DNA of 64,000 bases, taken from contig NZ_KB889697.1 of NCBI RefSeq assembly GCF_000372745.1, forward strand, positions 1 to 64,000, read 5' to 3'. Source of the DNA: Embleya scabrispora DSM 41855 (GTDB lineage: Bacteria > Actinomycetota > Actinomycetes > Streptomycetales > Streptomycetaceae). Shown here piece by piece: positions 49,535 through 57,461 of this stretch. The position numbers and the translations under genes were made by a program. Position 1 is the first letter of the stretch. Each line of letters starts with the position of its first letter. The notes under the pieces are model-generated. The model was not told the DNA's origin. It saw nothing but the letters and a program-made list of their open reading frames with translations, and ran no database searches.

Positions 49535-51085
49535 TCAGCTGCCCTCCTCCGGCGGCAGGGCCGGCGGCGGCTCGCCTCCGTCGGCGGGCGGCGGGGTGCT
49601 CGACTCGGGCGCGCCGGCCGGTGGCGGTGTGTCGGCGGGCGGATTGGCCGGCGGCGCCGAGGTCTGCGCGCTGGGCGCACCGGGCGCGACGGCGACCACG
49701 TTGCCCGGGTCGCAGTTGAAGAACTCGGCCTTGTTCGGCTTGGTCAGCGCCGCGTCGTACTCGAAGCCCTTGGCGGTCGCCTTGACCATGGTGAAGCAGT
49801 CCGAGGCGCGCACGTCCTTGGTCTCCACGATCGGTCCGGGGGCGAACAGGCCGCCCGCGTCCCAGTTGGCGCGCTTGCCCTTGGCCAGCACGCACTCCGT
49901 GGTGACCTCCGTACCGCACTCCTTGACCGCGCTCGCCCACAGCAGCCAGGAGTTGATCCCGGACATGTGGAAGAACTCGAGGTCCTTGTTCGGTTCCGCG
50001 AGGTGCAGGATCTCCAGCGCCTTCTGCACGGCGGGGTTCTTGTCGCCGAGCGACTGCGGCACGAACGTCGGGTAGATGTAGGTGTCGGGGATCTTCGAGT
50101 TCTTGGCGGCGGCGAGCGTGTAGCGGTTGTACGCCGACGCGTCGCTGACGATGACCTTGGGGTGCCAGTTCATCGCGTCCATCTCGCGGAACATCGACGC
50201 CGAGTCCACCGCGAGCCACGTGGTGATCAGCATCTCGACGCCGGCGGTCTTCATCTTCTCCAGCGTCGTGCGCCCGGGCGGCGGCATGACCGGGACGTCT
50301 TCCTTGTAGACGACCGTGCCGCCGGCCGCCTCGACGCCGGCCTTGTAGCGGATCATCGAGGGCCGCAGCGAGGCCATGTTCTGGCCCAGCAGGCCGACCT
50401 TGGCCTTGACCTCGGGGTGCGCGGCGAAGACCGCCTTGTACGCGCCCACGACCGTGGTGGAGACCGGCAGGCCGACCGCGAGGTCCTGGAGGTCGGCCTT
50501 GGCCGATTCCTCGCCGACCACGTAGGCCGGGAAGGCGCCGAGCTTGCACCCGGTGCGGGCCTTGACCCCGTCGTTGTCGAACGGGTTGCCGCCACCGACG
50601 ACCATGAAGTCGCTCTGGCAGGCCGCCGTCATGACCGTGCCGACGTTGCTGAGCGCGGCGTCGCGCTGGGTCAGCTTGATCGTGCGGCCGTTGATCCCAC
50701 CGAGGCCGTTGCACCACTTGGTGAAGCCGTCGGCCATCTCGAAGAACTCTTTGCCCAGACCCGGTTGCGCGGGAGCGCCGGGGTCGCCGGTCACGCTGAC
50801 CGTGATCTGCTTCTCCGTGACGCCGCGATCGGCCTTCTTGGTGAGCGGTTTGCCGTCGCCCTTGCCGCAGACGTCCTTGAGTGTGCCGAAGTCACCGGCC
50901 GCACCGGTGGGCACCTTGTCGTTCTTGACCGGGTTGGTTCCGGAAGGGTTCCCGACCTGCGGACCCTTGGCCACCGCGTCGTCACCCGAGCGACTACAGC
51001 CGACCGCCAACAGGAGCGGCACGACCAGCAAGCCGGCCGCCGCTCGGCGGCGCGTCCCACGCCGCCCGGCGGAAGTTGATGCCAT
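49535..51085 (-). CDS. livK: ABC transporter substrate-binding lipoprotein, LivK type
   Basis: A 516-residue periplasmic-binding-fold lipoprotein. The N-terminus is a lipoprotein signal with cysteine near residue 30 (LLLAVGCSRSG). The mature part follows the leucine-binding fold: DRGVTEKQITVSVTGDPG, NGLGGINGRTIKL, VVGGGNPFDND, VKAKVGLLGQNMASL, and GINSWLLWASAVKECG. A Pro-rich tail of about 40 residues ends it. It captures branched-chain amino acids or similar ligands for the LivHM-LivFG importer. I use the ATG at 51085, with GGGAGGG just upstream; a GTG five codons earlier is possible. It is first in the operon, 274 bases before the permease gene. Confidence 0.92.
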   Translation of the reverse strand: MASTSAGRRGTRRRAAAGLLVVPLLLAVGCSRSGDDAVAKGPQVGNPSGTNPVKNDKVPTGAAGDFGTLKDVCGKGDGKPLTKKADRGVTEKQITVSVTGDPGAPAQPGLGKEFFEMADGFTKWCNGLGGINGRTIKLTQRDAALSNVGTVMTAACQSDFMVVGGGNPFDNDGVKARTGCKLGAFPAYVVGEESAKADLQDLAVGLPVSTTVVGAYKAVFAAHPEVKAKVGLLGQNMASLRPSMIRYKAGVEAAGGTVVYKEDVPVMPPPGRTTLEKMKTAGVEMLITTWLAVDSASMFREMDAMNWHPKVIVSDASAYNRYTLAAAKNSKIPDTYIYPTFVPQSLGDKNPAVQKALEILHLAEPNKDLEFFHMSGINSWLLWASAVKECGTEVTTECVLAKGKRANWDAGGLFAPGPIVETKDVRASDCFTMVKATAKGFEYDAALTKPNKAEFFNCDPGNVVAVAPGAPSAQTSAPPANPPADTPPPAGAPESSTPPPADGGEPPPALPPEEGS

Positions 51086-51543
51086 CAGCCCTCCCGACAC
51101 TTCGTTTCCGCGGGCCGGGCCGATGTGCCCGGTGCGCTCTCACGTACTTCTCCTGCGCTGTGCTCGCGTCGTTCTCGTCTTGTGCTCGCCCTGCCCCGGG
51201 CTCCGCCTGCGAGGCGTCCCTGCGACTGGATCTGACATGCCATCAGTCAATGGGCCATGAAGCAATGGCCGGGACCTTAACGGGGTGTTCCACAGGGTGC
51301 AAGAGTCACCGAACCGGCGAAAACCGCTGGCCGGCAGGCCGAGAACAGTCCCTTGCGCGCCGGGGCGCGTGACTACACACGTGTCACTGTTCGGCCTCTC
51401 GGGATCGCAATTCCTCGGCTTCGTGATGGCACTGTTATGAGGTGCCGGCGATCCGTCTCGCGTGGTCCGCGAAGTGCCCGCGAAGCCAAAAGCCGACACA
51501 GTGACAACCGTTCTCCATAAAGCGACAAGGAGTCAGTGAACCG
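51086..51543. other. 458-base divergent promoter region of livK
   Basis: No gene is seen. The first 150 bases are C/T-rich on the plus strand. Around 51377-51384 is the 8-bp palindrome ACACGTGT, extended imperfectly by GTGAC and GTCAC, a possible operator for livK or for the rightward gene. AAGGAGT at 51528-51534 is the ribosome binding site of the rightward gene. Confidence 0.5.
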
Positions 51544-52269
51544 ATGTACACGATCGATTCGACCACCGACGCACACGAGATCGAACGCGTCCCGGCGGCG
51601 GACGGCGAACTCGTCCTGCGGCGTGCGGGCGAGCACTACGAGATCATCAGCAACGGCTGCTTCCTGATGGACACGCGCGCGGGCGCCTCGGAGCGGCTCT
51701 TGGTGCGCACCGCGCTCGACGCGCTCGGCGACACCCCGAATCCGCGGATCCTGGTCGGCGGTCTGGGCGTCGGCTTCACCCTGCGCGAGGCACTGACCGA
51801 CGCCCGGGTCGCCCAGGTGACCGTGATCGAACGCGAACCCGCCGTCGTGCGGTGGGGTGCGGGGCCGCTCGCGCCGTTCTCCGGACACGCCTTGACCGAC
51901 CCGCGCGTGAGGGTGGTCACATCCGACCTGGTGGCCTGGGTGCGCTCCCGGGTCGCCGAGCCGACTGCGGGGCCGGGCGTCGGACCCGTCGCCGAGCAGT
52001 CGCACGAGCGCTTCCACGCGTTGTGCCTGGACATCGACAACGGGCCGGACTGGACGGTGACCGACGGCAACGCCTCGCTCTACGACGACGCGGGACTTGC
52101 CGCGCTGCGGGCCCGTTTGTTGCCGGGTGGCGTGCTGACCGTGTGGAGCGCGACCGCGAGTCCGGAGTTCGCCGACCGGCTGCGGCGGCGGTTCGCGCAC
52201 GTGAGCGTGCATCGAGTGCCGGTCCCGCGGGGGGAACCGGACGTGGTGTTCGTCGCAAGCGAGCGCTAG
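51544..52269 (+). CDS. Spermidine synthase-like SAM-dependent enzyme
   Basis: A 241-residue protein of the spermine/spermidine synthase fold. ILVGGLGVGFTLREAL is the glycine-rich cofactor loop, VTVIEREPAVVRWG the acidic motif that in methyltransferases binds ribose, and ALCLDIDNGPDWTV matches the active-site region of the synthase family (LxDxxD) with changed residues. It lacks the N-terminal aminopropyltransferase strand domain in full, so it may be a methyltransferase-like relative of unknown substrate. Strong AAGGAGT precedes the ATG at 51544. It appears monocistronic. Confidence 0.82.
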   Translation: MYTIDSTTDAHEIERVPAADGELVLRRAGEHYEIISNGCFLMDTRAGASERLLVRTALDALGDTPNPRILVGGLGVGFTLREALTDARVAQVTVIEREPAVVRWGAGPLAPFSGHALTDPRVRVVTSDLVAWVRSRVAEPTAGPGVGPVAEQSHERFHALCLDIDNGPDWTVTDGNASLYDDAGLAALRARLLPGGVLTVWSATASPEFADRLRRRFAHVSVHRVPVPRGEPDVVFVASER

Positions 52270-52296
52270 CGGGTCTGCGGCGGCGAGGCGGTCCGG

Positions 52297-52399
52297 ATCG
52301 TATGGGGAGAGCCTGCCGGCCGGCGGTGTGGCGGCGGCGCGTCGTGCGCGAGAGCCGGCCGGCCGGCGCCGCGCGCCGGCGCGCGCGTCGTGCGGGAGA
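52297..52399. repeat. Tandem repeat of about 45 bp, two and a third copies
   Basis: A unit beginning RTCGTRYGSGAGAGCC and continuing with GGCCGGCCGGCG starts at 52297 and 52341, and its first 13 bases return at 52387. The 19-base core at 52307 and 52350 matches at 18 positions. The unit is rich in GCCGGC and can form stable stems. It sits directly after the synthase-like gene and before the operator of the SnoaL/MFS operon. Confidence 0.55.
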
Positions 52400-52404
52400 T
52401 GTAA

Positions 52405-52419
52405 CTGACGCGACGTCAG
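52405..52419. promoter_or_regulatory. Palindromic operator upstream of the SnoaL/MFS operon
   Basis: CTGACG-CGA-CGTCAG is a perfect 6-bp inverted repeat with a 3-base spacer, 65 bases before the ATG at 52484. The form TGACG-N3-CGTCA is typical of TetR-family operators governing MFS exporters. No TetR gene adjoins it in this window. Confidence 0.65.
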
Positions 52420-52483
52420 AGAAACTTGCGTGTGTCATCCAACTGCTGCCAGCATGCGATCAACGGTTGGTGAAAGGGTGGAC

Positions 52484-52969
52484 ATGCACGACTACGAGGC
52501 GGATTCGCCCGCTCTGCACAATCCGGGCGAACTGCGCGACCGCAGCGAGCTCCGGGATGTGGTGCAGATCTACGCCCACGGCGCGGACCGCCGCAAGCCC
52601 GACCTCGTCGCCTCGATGTTCACGCCCGAGGGCCGCCTGGTGGTCCACCGCGACCCCGGATCCACCGAACCGCCCGCGGTGCGCGCCGGCCGCGCCGAGA
52701 TCGCCAAGGCGCTGACGAGCCTGGACCGTTACCTGGCCACCACCCATCTGATCGCCAATCAGCTCGTCGCCTTCGAACCGGGCGGCGATCGTGCGAACGC
52801 CGAGACGTACTGCACGGCGCACCACATCTACGAATCGTGCGGGGTGCGCCGCGACCGGGTGATGTCGATCCGCTACCTCGACACGTTCGTGCGCACCGGC
52901 GAGGGCTGGCGCATCGAGACCCGCACCCTGCACTGTGACTGGGTCGAGGACCGGCCGCTGACGGCATGA
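52484..52969 (+). CDS. SnoaL-like (NTF2-fold) protein
   Basis: A 161-residue NTF2-fold protein: the helix RSELRDVVQIYAHGADRRKPDLVASMFTP-type opening, GRAEIAKALTSLDRY, then the strands RANAETYCTAHHIYE and SIRYLDTFVRTGEGWRIETR that line the cone-shaped pocket. Family members include small dehydratases, isomerases and the SnoaL polyketide cyclase. The conserved Tyr and two Asp of the N-terminal helix pair could be catalytic. The ATG at 52484 follows GAAAGGG. Its stop overlaps the start of an MFS exporter (ATGA), so it likely modifies or senses the exported compound. Confidence 0.85.
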   Translation: MHDYEADSPALHNPGELRDRSELRDVVQIYAHGADRRKPDLVASMFTPEGRLVVHRDPGSTEPPAVRAGRAEIAKALTSLDRYLATTHLIANQLVAFEPGGDRANAETYCTAHHIYESCGVRRDRVMSIRYLDTFVRTGEGWRIETRTLHCDWVEDRPLTA

Positions 52970-54453
52970 GCACCGGCACGAAGGGGGCCGCGCGCACACC
53001 GACCAAGCGCCACGGCCCGACGATGATCCTGGTCGCCCTGTCCTTCGCCGCGACCACGATGGCGGTCATGCAGACCGTGGTCTCGCCGATCCTGCCGCAA
53101 CTGCAGAACCGTCTCGGCGTCTCCAGTTCGGCCATCGCGTGGGTGCTCACCGGCAACCTGCTCGCCTCGGCGGTGGCCACCCCGCTGCTCGGCCGGCTCG
53201 GCGACCTGCGCGGACGCAAACGATTCCTGCTGTACGCCCTGGCGGCCGTCGCACTGGGCTCGGTCCTGGCCGCGTGCACCACCTCCTACGTGATGCTGAT
53301 CACCGGCCGGGTGCTCCAAGGCATGGGCGGCGGCGTGGTCCCGCTCGCGCTCAGTGTGGTCCGCGACGAATTCCCCAAGGAGCGCTCGGCGGGCAGCATC
53401 GCCACCATCGGCGCCACGATCAGCGTCGGCGCCACCTTCGGCTCGGTGATGACGGGACTGATCGCCGACCGCTGGGACTACCACCTGCTGTTCTGGCTCT
53501 CCGCGCTGGTCGCACTGCTTTCCATGCTGATGGTGTGGCGCGTGGTGCCGGATACCGCCGAGCGGCGTTCGGGCCATGTGGACCTGGTCGGCGCGCTGAC
53601 CCTGTCCGGCTGGCTGGCCGCGCTGCTCGCCGCGGTGAGCATGGGCAGCCGCTCCGGGTGGGGCGCGCCGCTGGTGCTCGGCGGGCTGATCACCGCCGCG
53701 GTGATGTTCGCCGCCTGGATCGGCTGGGCGCTGCACCACCCCGAACCCCTGGTGGACCTGCGCGTGATGGCCCGCCGGCCGGTGCTGCTGGCCAACCTGT
53801 CCGGGCTGTTCACCGGCATGGCGATGTACGGCTCCTCACTGCTGTTCCCGCCCTTCATCCAGGCACCGTCGGCGCTCGGGTACGGGTTCGGCAAATCCGT
53901 GCTGATCGCCGGCCTGATCATGCTGCCGGGCACGATCGGCAACCTGGCGGCGGCACCGGTCGCGGCCCGGATGACCAACCGGTACGGCCCCAAGCCCGCA
54001 CTGGTGCTCGGACCGCTGCTCAGCGGCACGGCCTTCGCGCTGTTGCTGCCGCTGCACGGGCACTGGTGGGCGTTCTCGATGGTCGGCGTGTTGTTCGGCT
54101 TCGGCCTGGGACTCGCGTTCTCCGCGATGCCCGCGCTGATCAACGACCACGTGCCGGCCGACATGACCGGCGTGGCCAACGGAATGAACGCGGTGTTGCG
54201 CACGGTGGGCGGGGCGACCGGTACGGCCGTGCTGGGCGCGATCCTGAGCGCGTCCCTGGTCGACACGGGCACCGCACGGGCCGCGGGCGTCGCGCAGGCG
54301 CCGGAGCTGATGGGCTACCTGATCTGCTTCGGCATGCTGGGCATCGGCTGCCTGCTCGCGGCGCTGCTCGCGTGGTCGATCCCGAGCGCGCGCCGAACGG
54401 CGCAACCTGTGCGGGTGGCGGCCGAACCCGACCGTGTGCAGGCGACCCGATAG
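52966..54453 (+). CDS. MFS transporter, DHA2-like 14-helix exporter
   Basis: A 495-residue multidrug-type major facilitator with about 14 membrane helices. Helix 1 and 2 read SFAATTMAVMQTVVSPILPQL and IAWVLTGNLLASAVATPLLG, followed by motif A as GRLGDLRGRKRF, then GRVLQGMGGGVVPLALSVV and motif C in SVGATFGSVMTGLIAD. It probably exports a drug or metabolite by proton antiport. It overlaps the SnoaL-like gene by four bases, and the palindrome at 52405 should regulate both. A TPR gene follows 14 bases later. Confidence 0.9.
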   Translation: MSTGTKGAARTPTKRHGPTMILVALSFAATTMAVMQTVVSPILPQLQNRLGVSSSAIAWVLTGNLLASAVATPLLGRLGDLRGRKRFLLYALAAVALGSVLAACTTSYVMLITGRVLQGMGGGVVPLALSVVRDEFPKERSAGSIATIGATISVGATFGSVMTGLIADRWDYHLLFWLSALVALLSMLMVWRVVPDTAERRSGHVDLVGALTLSGWLAALLAAVSMGSRSGWGAPLVLGGLITAAVMFAAWIGWALHHPEPLVDLRVMARRPVLLANLSGLFTGMAMYGSSLLFPPFIQAPSALGYGFGKSVLIAGLIMLPGTIGNLAAAPVAARMTNRYGPKPALVLGPLLSGTAFALLLPLHGHWWAFSMVGVLFGFGLGLAFSAMPALINDHVPADMTGVANGMNAVLRTVGGATGTAVLGAILSASLVDTGTARAAGVAQAPELMGYLICFGMLGIGCLLAALLAWSIPSARRTAQPVRVAAEPDRVQATR

Positions 54454-54467
54454 GGAAGACTGCCCGG

Positions 54468-54968
54468 ATGATCGGGAACGAACGAGACACCGCCCTGGCC
54501 GAGGCGATCGCGCTGCGCGAGGCGGGCCGGCCCGAGGAGGCACGGGAGCGGCTGGTGCCGCTGGTCGAGCGGTACCCGGGCGACGCGCAGATCGCCTATC
54601 AGGCGGCATGGGCACACGACGTGCTCGGCTTGGAGCGGGAGGCCGTGCCGTTCTACGAATGGGCCCTGATCGGGGACGGCCTGACCGCCGAGGATCGACT
54701 GGGCGCGTTCCTGGGCCTGGGCAGCACGTACCGTGCGTTCGGCGCACACGACAAGGCGGTGGCGATCCTGCGCCGCGGCCTCGGCGAATTCCCGGACGAC
54801 GCGGGCCTGACCACGTTCCTGGCGATGGCCCTGTACAACGCCGGTGACGCCAAGACCGCAGTGGAATCCCTCCTCCGGGTCATCGCCCGAACCAGCACCG
54901 ACCCCCGGGTGACCCCCTACCGCAAAGCCATCGAACTCTACGCAACGGACCTGGATGCGCAGGCATAG
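54468..54968 (+). CDS. Tetratricopeptide repeat protein
   Basis: A 166-residue all-helical protein with about four TPR units: ALAEAIALREAGRPEEARERL, then AWAHDVLGLEREAVPFYEWAL, LGSTYRAFGAHDKAVAILRRGL and MALYNAGDAKTAVESLLRVIA. Such short TPR proteins mediate protein contacts; no enzymatic domain is present. It begins 14 bases after the MFS gene and reads in the same direction, so it may be co-transcribed, although a link in function is not evident. Similar stand-alone TPR proteins are widespread in streptomycetes. Confidence 0.85.
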   Translation: MIGNERDTALAEAIALREAGRPEEARERLVPLVERYPGDAQIAYQAAWAHDVLGLEREAVPFYEWALIGDGLTAEDRLGAFLGLGSTYRAFGAHDKAVAILRRGLGEFPDDAGLTTFLAMALYNAGDAKTAVESLLRVIARTSTDPRVTPYRKAIELYATDLDAQA

Positions 54969-55337
54969 TGGCCCGAGTCGGGGGCGGCCCTCCGGGGGCC
55001 TCTCACGGCCCGCCCGAGCAGCCCGCTCGACCAACCCGTCCGTACAACCCCCCGGCCCAACCGAAACCCCCAAGCCCAATTGGGCGCCCACAGTCCGACC
55101 GGGCGCTCACAGCCCTTCCGAACGCCCTCGGCCCGTCCGGCGTTCGAGGACACCCCAAGCCCGCCCCACCACCCGCACGGCCGCGATCCCAACCCACCCA
55201 ACCCACCCGGTGTTTGAGGACGAACGGACCAAGCCACCCAGCCCATCCGGCGTTTGAGGACGAATGGACCGGGCGACACTCGGCGAGTCCGCAGGACCCT
55301 GCGCCCCCTCAGGCAGCCTGGAGACAAGGTCGAGGCG
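54969..55337. other. 369-base gap after the TPR gene
   Basis: Low-complexity C-rich DNA with repeated CCCAACC/CCACCC runs around 55190-55210, containing three copies of the dispersed 21-23 bp repeat (separate entry). No gene is seen. It marks the edge of the decayed segment that follows. Confidence 0.6.
55131..55261. repeat. Three copies of the dispersed intergenic repeat, opposite orientation
   Basis: GCCCGTCCGGCGTTCGAGGA at 55131-55150, CACCCGGTGTTTGAGGACG at 55204-55222, and GCCCATCCGGCGTTTGAGGA at 55241-55260. These are reverse-complement relatives of the units at 39024-39098. Two copies are followed by the further match CGAAYGGACC, so the element may be longer than the core. Confidence 0.75.
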
Positions 55338-56356
55338 TCAACCGGGGGAAAGCGCCCGCAACGTCGCCGCCCCAGCCGGATCCCCCGCGGTAGCCGCAGG
55401 CACAAGCACGACCTCGTCCACCCCCACTCCCCGATACGCCGCGATTCGCTCCCGGCCGTGCGCCACCGCCCCCACGACCCCCACCACCACCGCAACCGCC
55501 GAAGCCGGAATCGCGGCCGGCAACTCCCGTGGACGCGGCCGCGTGCGCGCATAGGCGACCAGCTCCGCAAAACCCGCGCGGGCGAACATCTCCGCGTACC
55601 CGGGCGCGGCCAGATACCCCACCAACCCGCACCGCAGTTGCTCCGTCCCCTCCGTCACGCCGGCCTCCGCACCCGTCTCCGCACCCACCGCCGCACACAC
55701 CCACACGGCGACCCGAGGCCGAGGCCGCCGGGCCTCCTTCGCGGCCCGCTCAAGCACACCGATCAACTCCCCGCCGTCTCGACCGACACCGGGTTCAGCA
55801 CCAGCCGATCCGCGTACCGCGCCGCCGTCCGGATCGCCGCAGGTCCGAACGCGGCGACGGTCAGACCCGATCCGCCCGGCGCCGGCAACCGCAGCCGGTA
55901 ACCGCGCGAGCGGACCATCGACCCATGCCCATCCGACCGCGCGCCATCCAGCAACTCCCGTGTCTGTCGGGCGGATTCCGCAAACGCCACACCCGCCCTG
56001 GCCCGCGAGCGCCCGTGCCACTCCTCGACCACCACCGTCGAGGACGTCCCCAGCGCGACCGTCACCCGCCGCCCGGTCAGCGCCCGGACCGAGGCCGCGC
56101 CCATCGCGATGGTCGCCGGATCGCGTACGGTCACCGCCAACGGCCCCACCGTCAACGGGATCCGCTCGGTGCCCCCGGCCACCGCGGTGGCCGGCGCGAA
56201 CACGTCGTAGGTCGCCATCTCGCCGAGCCACAGTTCGTCGTAGCCGAGTTCGTCGGCCAGCCGGGCCGTCGCGAGCGCCTCCCGCGCCGGCCGGTCCTGC
56301 CACAGGCCGAGCGAGACCGACAGGCCCGATCCGGTGGATTCCTCGTCCTCGCTCAC
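55338..56356 (-). pseudogene. Frameshifted LLM-class F420-dependent oxidoreductase
   Basis: From the GTG at 56356 (SEDEESTGSGLSVSLGLWQD) the frame encodes a luciferase-like monooxygenase fold: LADELGYDELWLGEMATYD, ERIPLTVGPLAVTVRDP, and AAFGPAAIRTAARYADRLVLNPVSVETAG, then stops at 55763. The family continues in another frame with ELIGVLERAAKEARRPRPRV through DEVVLVPAA to a stop at 55338. One extra base in the CCCC run at 55769-55772 would join them, giving 339 residues, a normal length. The start overlaps the thiolase stub stop (GTGA), a relic of an operon. A sequencing error cannot be excluded, but the neighbours are also broken. Confidence 0.82.
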
Positions 56357-56530
56357 GTCGCCCTCTCCAACATCACATCCGACCCCGACCCCGCCGCTCC
56401 ACTCACCGCCGCCGTCCCGAACCGCCCGCCCGATCCCACGAGTTCCCCCGCACACGCACCGGCCGGGATCGCACCGGTGGCGCCGAACGCGTGTCCCATC
56501 GCGATCGTGCCGCCGTTCACGATTGAACCG
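56353..56530 (-). pseudogene. Thiolase, C-terminal remnant
   Basis: About 55 residues match only the end of thiolases: VNGGTIAMGHAFGATGA, the conserved loop with the active-site histidine, then GGRFGTAAVSGAAGSGS, which normally contains the cysteine motif CGGxG in degradative enzymes. Nothing of the preceding 300 residues is present; instead the sequence runs into the oppositely oriented HxlR relic. An internal deletion of about 1 kb must have fused the two. Its stop overlaps the start of the oxidoreductase relic. Confidence 0.75.
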
Positions 56531-56630
56531 GTCGTCCCCTTCGGCTGCGGCGCGTGCGGGGCGATCGGGGTGAGCGCGCGGGACACCGCCGCGGTGCGCG
56601 ATCCCGCGGTACCGGCCGCGGCCACCAACC

Positions 56631-57089
56631 CGAGGCGGCGCTACCACCGCTCGGCCGCCGCGACCGGCGAGCACTCCCCGATCGCCGCCGGCGGCCGTAC
56701 TGGCCGATCGCACCTGCACCGCGATCCTGGCCGCCGCGTTCCTGGGCGTGCACCGCTTCGGCGACTTCCAACGGCTGATCCACGACACCGCCCCGCACAC
56801 CCTGAACACCCGCCTGGGCCTGCTCACCGACGAGGGCATCCTGACCCGGGTCCCGCTCCGGGAAGGCGCCCGCCGTACCGGCTACCGACTGACCCCCAAG
56901 GGACACGACTTCTTCCCGACCTTCGCCTTCTTGATCGCCTGGTCCGAACAACGCTTCACCGCCGACGGCCTCGCCGGCGTCCGCATCTCCCACGTCACCT
57001 GCGGCAACCCCCTGGCCCCGCGCTGAACCTGCAACGCCTGCAACGCCGAACTCACCGCCGAATCGGTCGATATCGGCTACCTATGCTGA
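56631..57089 (+). pseudogene. HxlR-family regulator with a frameshift and an internal stop
   Basis: The winged-helix core is intact in one frame: VLADRTCTAILAAAFLGV, RFGDFQRLIHDTAPHTLNTRL, LTDEGILTRVPLREGARR and YRLTPKGHDFFPTF. Its N-terminus (RRRYHRSAAATGEHSPIA) is in another frame; deleting one G near 56690 restores SPIAAAAVLADRT. At 57024 a TGA interrupts the C-terminal cysteine module: HVTCGNPLAPR, stop, then TCNACNAELTAESVD in the same frame to 57089. Two lesions plus loss of the start region show a dead gene. It was probably the divergent regulator of the thiolase/oxidoreductase genes. Confidence 0.78.
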
Positions 57090-57112
57090 ACGCACACATA
57101 ACTTGACGCCGG

Positions 57113-57290
57113 GTGGAGACCGCACGGTACGAACTCACCCGGCAGGACCGGCATCGCGCCACCGGGCGCTGGATCTGCCGGTCTGTGCAACGGCCGTCCA
57201 TCACGACCTCGTCGTGCTGCACGTCGACAACGACTTCGCGACAGTGGCGGCCGTGTGCAAGGAGCCGCATCAGCGCGACATCAGGACGGC
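57113..57290 (+). pseudogene. PIN-domain (VapC-like) toxin remnant
   Basis: A stub of about 55 residues. One frame reads YELTRQDRHR, and after a shift near 57165 the next reads ALDLPVCATAVHHDLVVLHVDNDFATVAAV. The second matches the end of PIN-domain toxins, where a DL-x-I-A-A-x-A helix is followed by a VLHxDxDF strand with the metal-binding aspartates. The first two-thirds of the domain and any antitoxin gene are missing, so it cannot act as a toxin. Confidence 0.6.
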
Positions 57291-57461
57291 CGGAGCAGAT
57301 TGCTCGCAAGCCCTCCGACACTCCGCCCGGCCCGGTTGTCGGGTGAGGTGGTTGAGGGACTCCCCTTGATTGGCGGCGATTCGGTTGCCGAGGCGAATCG
57401 AGGGCGGTCATGGTTCAGCGGTGCCGTCGAGCGGATGACACGGCACGAAAGGGGCATCGTC

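Noticed and set aside
47152-49719. A long rightward frame opposite the fused permease
   Set aside because: Its product is rich in Gln, His, Arg and Gly without hydrophobic or catalytic patterns; the permease on the minus strand explains the region.
55763-55775. Programmed frameshift in the F420 oxidoreductase gene
   Set aside because: No slippery heptamer or strong downstream stem was evident, family members need no frameshift, and adjacent genes are also dead.
57024-57026. TGA as a selenocysteine codon in the HxlR protein
   Set aside because: The gene has another frameshift and no start, and no SECIS-like stem was seen after the codon; decay is simpler.
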